Shown here in pieces: positions 61,144-64,000 of a stretch of 64,000 bases of DNA. Below the pieces are notes generated by a model that saw nothing but the letters and a program-made list of their open reading frames with translations, ran no database searches and had not been told where the DNA came from. Numbering within the stretch: position 1 is the first letter of the stretch; each line of letters starts with the position of its first letter. Where the stretch lies: positions 930,001 through 994,000 of the forward strand of contig NZ_JAHDTI010000002.1 in assembly GCF_018531495.1 (NCBI RefSeq), in the 5' to 3' direction. Source of the stretch: Nonomuraea sediminis (lineage in GTDB: Bacteria; Actinomycetota; Actinomycetes; Streptosporangiales; Streptosporangiaceae). The position numbers and the translations under genes are program-made.

Positions 61144-61775
61144 TGATCGCCGAGGACGCGGTCCTGCTGAGAGAGGGCCTGGCGGGACTCCTGGAGCGCT
61201 TCGGTCACACCGTGGTCGCCGCGGTGGGTGACGCGCAGGACCTGGTCGCGGCCGTGGCCGAGCACCGGCCCGACGTGGTGGTGACCGACGTGCGGATGCC
61301 GCCCGCCTTCACCGACGAGGGCCTGCGGGCGGCCGTCGAGCTGCGCAAGGGCCGGCCGGAGCTGGCGGTGCTCGTGCTCAGCCAGTACGTCGAGCAGACC
61401 TACGCCGCCGAGCTCATCGAGTCAGGCACGGGCGCCGGAGTCGGATACCTGCTCAAGGACCGGGTCGGCGACGTCAAGGAGTTCGTGGACGCCCTCGAAC
61501 GGGTGGCGGCGGGCGGCACGGTGGTCGACCCCGAGGTGGTCCGCCAGCTCCTGCGCCGCCGCCGCGCCCCGCTGCAGCGGCTCTCCCCGCGGGAGCTCGA
61601 GGTGCTCGGGCTCATCGCCGAAGGGCTGTCCAACGGCTCGATCGCCCGCCGGCTCGTCGTCACCGAGGCGGCCGTGGCCAAGCACATCGCGAGCATCTTC
61701 ACCAAGCTCGACCTGCCCCCCACCGCCGGCGGCCACCGCAGGGTGCTCGCCGTGCTGACCTATCTCGAGGAGTGA
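61134..61775 (+). CDS. NarL/LuxR-type response regulator
   Basis: A 213-residue regulator with a receiver domain (MRVVIAEDAVLL, phosphoacceptor Asp52 in VVVTDVRMP, Lys in YLLKDRVG) and a LuxR helix-turn-helix (LSPRELEVLGLIAEGLSNGS, then TEAAVAKHIASIFTKL). It overlaps its kinase gene by ten bases, so they are made together. Target promoters are not visible in the immediate region; TAGGG-type palindromes such as 26068-26085 are a possibility. Confidence 0.93.
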   Translation: MRVVIAEDAVLLREGLAGLLERFGHTVVAAVGDAQDLVAAVAEHRPDVVVTDVRMPPAFTDEGLRAAVELRKGRPELAVLVLSQYVEQTYAAELIESGTGAGVGYLLKDRVGDVKEFVDALERVAAGGTVVDPEVVRQLLRRRRAPLQRLSPRELEVLGLIAEGLSNGSIARRLVVTEAAVAKHIASIFTKLDLPPTAGGHRRVLAVLTYLEE

Positions 61776-61782
61776 CACCCGG

Positions 61783-62562
61783 ATGAACGAGCCCTGGCAG
61801 GAGATCGGCGACGGCGTCTACGTCAGGCGCCACGAGTCCCTGGACATGAACGTCGGCCTGGTCGTGGGGGAGGGGCACTGCCTGGTCCTCGACACACGCA
61901 TGTCCCACAGGGAGGCCGAGGACCTGATCGCGGCGATCAGGCGGATCACCCAGAGTCCCTGGACGGTCGTCAACAGCCACTCCCACTTCGACCACTACTT
62001 CGGCAACGCGCTGTTCCGCGGCGCGGAGATCTGGGGCCACATCCGCTGCGCCGAGGACATCGAGGAGACCGGCGAGGAGCAGCGCGCCAAGCTGGTCGGC
62101 GAGTATCCCGAGGTGGCCGAGGTGGAGATCGTGCCGCCCGACCAGACCTTCGCCGACCGGGCCACGCTGGACATCGGCGGCCGCGCCGTACACCTGCGCC
62201 ATCTGGGGCTCGGCCACAGCAGCAACGACATCGTGGTGGAGGTGCCCGACGCGGGCGTGCTGTTCGCCGGCGACCTGGTCGAGGAGGGGGCGCCGCCGGC
62301 CTTCGGCGACTCCTACCCGCTCGACTGGCCGGGCACGATCGCCACGATGCTCGCCGAGCACCCCGACCCGGTCATCGTGCCCGGGCACGGCGCCGTGGTC
62401 GACCGCGCCTTCGTGGCCGCGCAGCAGCAGGAGCTGGCCCTGGTGGCGGAGCTGGCCAGGCGCGCGCACGTCGAGGGCCTGCGCGACGTCATGGGTTCCT
62501 TCCCCTATCCGGAAGAGGTCGTACGGCAGGCCCTGGAGCGGGCCTTCCGCCAGCTCGACTGA
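61783..62562 (+). CDS. metallo-beta-lactamase-fold hydrolase
   Basis: A 259-residue MBL-fold enzyme with the zinc motif NSHSHFDHYFGN (HSHFDH, 66-71), the LGLGHSSNDIVV strand and GDLVEEGAPP. The motif is complete for two metals. It lies 7 bases after the response regulator and is probably co-transcribed. Substrate unknown; the sequence is closest in layout to the SoxH/hydroxyacylglutathione-hydrolase-like group. Confidence 0.88.
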   Translation: MNEPWQEIGDGVYVRRHESLDMNVGLVVGEGHCLVLDTRMSHREAEDLIAAIRRITQSPWTVVNSHSHFDHYFGNALFRGAEIWGHIRCAEDIEETGEEQRAKLVGEYPEVAEVEIVPPDQTFADRATLDIGGRAVHLRHLGLGHSSNDIVVEVPDAGVLFAGDLVEEGAPPAFGDSYPLDWPGTIATMLAEHPDPVIVPGHGAVVDRAFVAAQQQELALVAELARRAHVEGLRDVMGSFPYPEEVVRQALERAFRQLD

Positions 62563-62568
62563 CGACGT

Positions 62569-62587
62569 ATAGTGCATAATGCAATAT
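62569..62587. promoter_or_regulatory. PadR operator candidate
   Basis: ATAGTGCATAATGCAATAT is an almost perfect palindrome (ATA.TGCAT.A.TGCA.TAT, one mismatch) ending 13 bases before the PadR start, with a possible -10 inside it. Autorepression at such sites is usual for PadR. Confidence 0.6.
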
Positions 62588-62600
62588 GGGAGGTGGCAAC

Positions 62601-63185
62601 ATGGCACGACGCCACGACTTGGTCGGCCTGACGGTGCTGGCCCTGCTCACGGTGCGCGCCGGCCACCCCTACGAGCTGCACCGGTTCATCGTCGACACGC
62701 ACAAGGACTACATCACCGGCCTGCCGCGCAGCCTGTACCACGCGGTCGAGCGGCTGGCCAGGGACGAGCTGATCGTCCCCGTCGAGACGCACCGGGAAGG
62801 CAGAAGGCCGGAACGGACCGTCTACGAGATCACCGAGGAGGGCCGAGCGCAGCTGGAGACCCAGCTGAGAAGGCTGCTCGAGGAGCCCGATCCCGACCGG
62901 CGTGCGTTCGTCGCGGCGGTCTCGCTGATCGGGTGCCTGCCTCCGTCCGAGGCGGCGCGCGCGCTGCGGGCCAGGGCGGCCACCCTCGAGGGCGCGCTGG
63001 TGGGCATCGACGCGCACATCCGCGCCGTGGTCGACAGCGGGCTCCCCGAGATCCTTATGCTCGAGATCGAGTACGAACGCCGCCTGCACCAGGCCGACCT
63101 GGACTGGGCGCGCGAGGTGATCGAGCGGATCGAGAAAGGTGAGCTCGACTGGTCCGGCACCGTCAAGGCCGACCTGCTCGGCTGA
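62601..63185 (+). CDS. PadR-family regulator
   Basis: A 194-residue regulator with the PadR winged helix (DLVGLTVLALLTVRAGHPYE, LPRSLYHAVERLARDELI) and a C-terminal coiled-coil-like helical region. ATG 62601 is preceded by GGGAGG at six bases; ATG 62586 overlaps it and is rejected. The palindrome at 62569-62587 is its likely operator. It may regulate the two small genes behind the terminator. Confidence 0.9.
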   Translation: MARRHDLVGLTVLALLTVRAGHPYELHRFIVDTHKDYITGLPRSLYHAVERLARDELIVPVETHREGRRPERTVYEITEEGRAQLETQLRRLLEEPDPDRRAFVAAVSLIGCLPPSEAARALRARAATLEGALVGIDAHIRAVVDSGLPEILMLEIEYERRLHQADLDWAREVIERIEKGELDWSGTVKADLLG

Positions 63186-63190
63186 GCAAG

Positions 63191-63222
63191 GGCCGCCGGG
63201 GTGCGCCAACACCCCGGCGGCC
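63191..63222 (+). terminator. rho-independent terminator
   Basis: GGCCGCCGGGGTG at 63191-63203 pairs perfectly with CACCCCGGCGGCC at 63210-63222 over CGCCAA, six bases after the PadR stop. Confidence 0.85.
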
Positions 63223-63299
63223 GGAAATCCGAACAAGGCGCCTGCCCTGTCCAGGACTCGCAGTCTCAGGATAGGCGCCGCGACAACAGGAGCTGTGCC

Positions 63300-63641
63300 A
63301 TGTCCGAAGAGATCGTCAAACTGCTCGTACGGCTGGGCGAGACGTGGAACGCGGGTGACGCCGCGGGCTACGCCGACCTGTTCACCGCCGACGCCGACTA
63401 CGTCACCTGGTTCGGCCTGCACATGCGGGGCCGCCAGGCCATCGAGGACTCCCACAGGGAGCTGTTCGCGACCACCTCGATCAAGCTCCCCGAGGGGGCG
63501 CAGCCACAGATCCGCTTCCTGTCCGACGACGTCGCCCTGGTCATCTCCGACGGCGCCTCGGTCGTGTCGTTCACCGCGGTACGCACGCCGGAGGGCTGGC
63601 GCTTCGCCTCCTTCCAGAACACCAGGGTGACCACGCTGTGA
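63300..63641 (+). CDS. SnoaL-like (SgcJ/EcaC type) protein
   Basis: A 113-residue NTF2-like protein: LLVRLGETWNAGDAAGYADL and FTADADYVTWFG are the SgcJ/EcaC signature, then a TRFHRELF-like helix and strand VSFTAVRTPEGW. Such proteins often form a cavity for small ligands. ATG 63300 is chosen, with AGGAGC upstream. It overlaps the SRPBCC gene by four bases (GTGA). No function can be read beyond the fold. Confidence 0.82.
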   Translation: MSEEIVKLLVRLGETWNAGDAAGYADLFTADADYVTWFGLHMRGRQAIEDSHRELFATTSIKLPEGAQPQIRFLSDDVALVISDGASVVSFTAVRTPEGWRFASFQNTRVTTL

Positions 63642-64000
63642 AGAAGCTGCTGGCCGAGGTGTCGGGCGTGATCGAGGCACCCGTCGACAAGGTGTGGCCC
63701 GAAGTGCTGGCCGACCTGGGCAGGGCCTGGGCGGCGCACCCGTCGCCCAAGCGGGAGAACGGCGACCACGCCGTCGCCTTCCAGGGCGGCTGGTGGTACC
63801 GCGGCGAGTGGTCGGCGACCCCCCACCCGCGCGGCACGCTGGTCGTCCACCGGGTCTACAACGTCGCCGAGCACCTGCGCTGGGGAGTCCCGCTGGCCAA
63901 CCGGTTCTTCGTGGGCCTGGAGGACAAGACCCGGGATGGGTTCATGGCGGGGATCACCCGCATCGGTGCGAAGTTGGGGTGTTCCGCGAGGCTCGCCTAG
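63638..64000 (+). CDS. SRPBCC-fold protein
   Basis: A 120-residue SRPBCC protein with EVSGVIEAPVDKVWPEVLAD at the start and a C-terminal helix ending GSARLA. GTG 63638 overlaps the SnoaL-like stop (GTGA). The gene ends exactly at the window edge with a TAG. With its partner it resembles a pair of cavity proteins often seen together; no enzyme is adjacent. Confidence 0.78.
   Translation: MKKLLAEVSGVIEAPVDKVWPEVLADLGRAWAAHPSPKRENGDHAVAFQGGWWYRGEWSATPHPRGTLVVHRVYNVAEHLRWGVPLANRFFVGLEDKTRDGFMAGITRIGAKLGCSARLA

Noticed and set aside
1..64000. CRISPR array, prophage structural genes, NRPS/PKS clusters
   Set aside because: No spaced identical repeats, no capsid, portal or tail genes, and no carrier or adenylation domains are visible.

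Overview
The window is high-GC actinomycete DNA. Third codon positions are almost all G or C, GTG starts are common, and genes are packed into runs with 4-base ATGA/GTGA overlaps. Large LuxR/LAL, SARP-type and NB-ARC regulators, many MFS exporters and a DLW-39 family gene next to tRNA-Ala fit a filamentous actinomycete. A Streptosporangiales-like host is a guess from gene content only.

Left end (1-1430): few convincing genes. A 43-base 3' fragment of a tRNA-Ile(GAT) gene at 1275-1317, with paired 12-base-period repeats to its left, looks like the far end of an integrated element that starts left of the window. From 1430 to 5331 come a TmrB-like P-loop protein, two alpha/beta-hydrolase genes deleted into each other, an intact hydrolase and an NB-ARC/TPR regulator. 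From 5374 to 10959 a reverse-strand run holds an MFS exporter, a carotenoid oxygenase, an SRPBCC protein and a LAL regulator. From 11206 to 16112 are a secreted M23 peptidase, a ferritin-like protein, an epoxide hydrolase and a dienelactone-hydrolase-like protein.

16154-30445: a LysR gene diverges from a four-gene coupled operon (PhzF-like isomerase, ornithine cyclodeaminase-like, small monooxygenase-like, amidohydrolase), followed by a DHA2 exporter and a TetR gene. Next is a disaccharide phosphorylase unit (beta-phosphoglucomutase plus GH65), a solitary membrane 'sensor' domain protein, an S9 peptidase, a flippase-like membrane protein and a pentapeptide-repeat protein.

30627-46756: an MFS exporter and two giant ATPase/TPR regulators (LuxR and SARP types) flank an unlisted 53-residue gene and SARP-like direct repeats. 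Then come a universal stress protein, secreted proteins, a TetR/hydrolase pair sharing one operator sequence, and an AraC/NmrA divergent pair.

46753-49000: wreckage of two tandem insertions at a tRNA-Ala(TGC) gene. There are two decayed tyrosine-integrase 3' ends and a 44-base perfect direct repeat of the tRNA 3' half. Between them lies an AT-rich cargo gene encoding a membrane-anchored protein with five evenly spaced C-x9-C motifs, the most unusual object in the window.

49017-64000: a phosphonatase-like HAD protein, DLW-39, a copper module (MFS, CopZ, an extracytoplasmic His-containing protein and the CopA ATPase) with three CsoR-like operators, a MocR/CMD/MFS divergon, a nucleotide-binding kinase, a small basic protein apparently starting at AUC, an MFS plus a two-component system, an MBL-fold hydrolase, a PadR regulator with a clear operator, and SnoaL-like and SRPBCC proteins.
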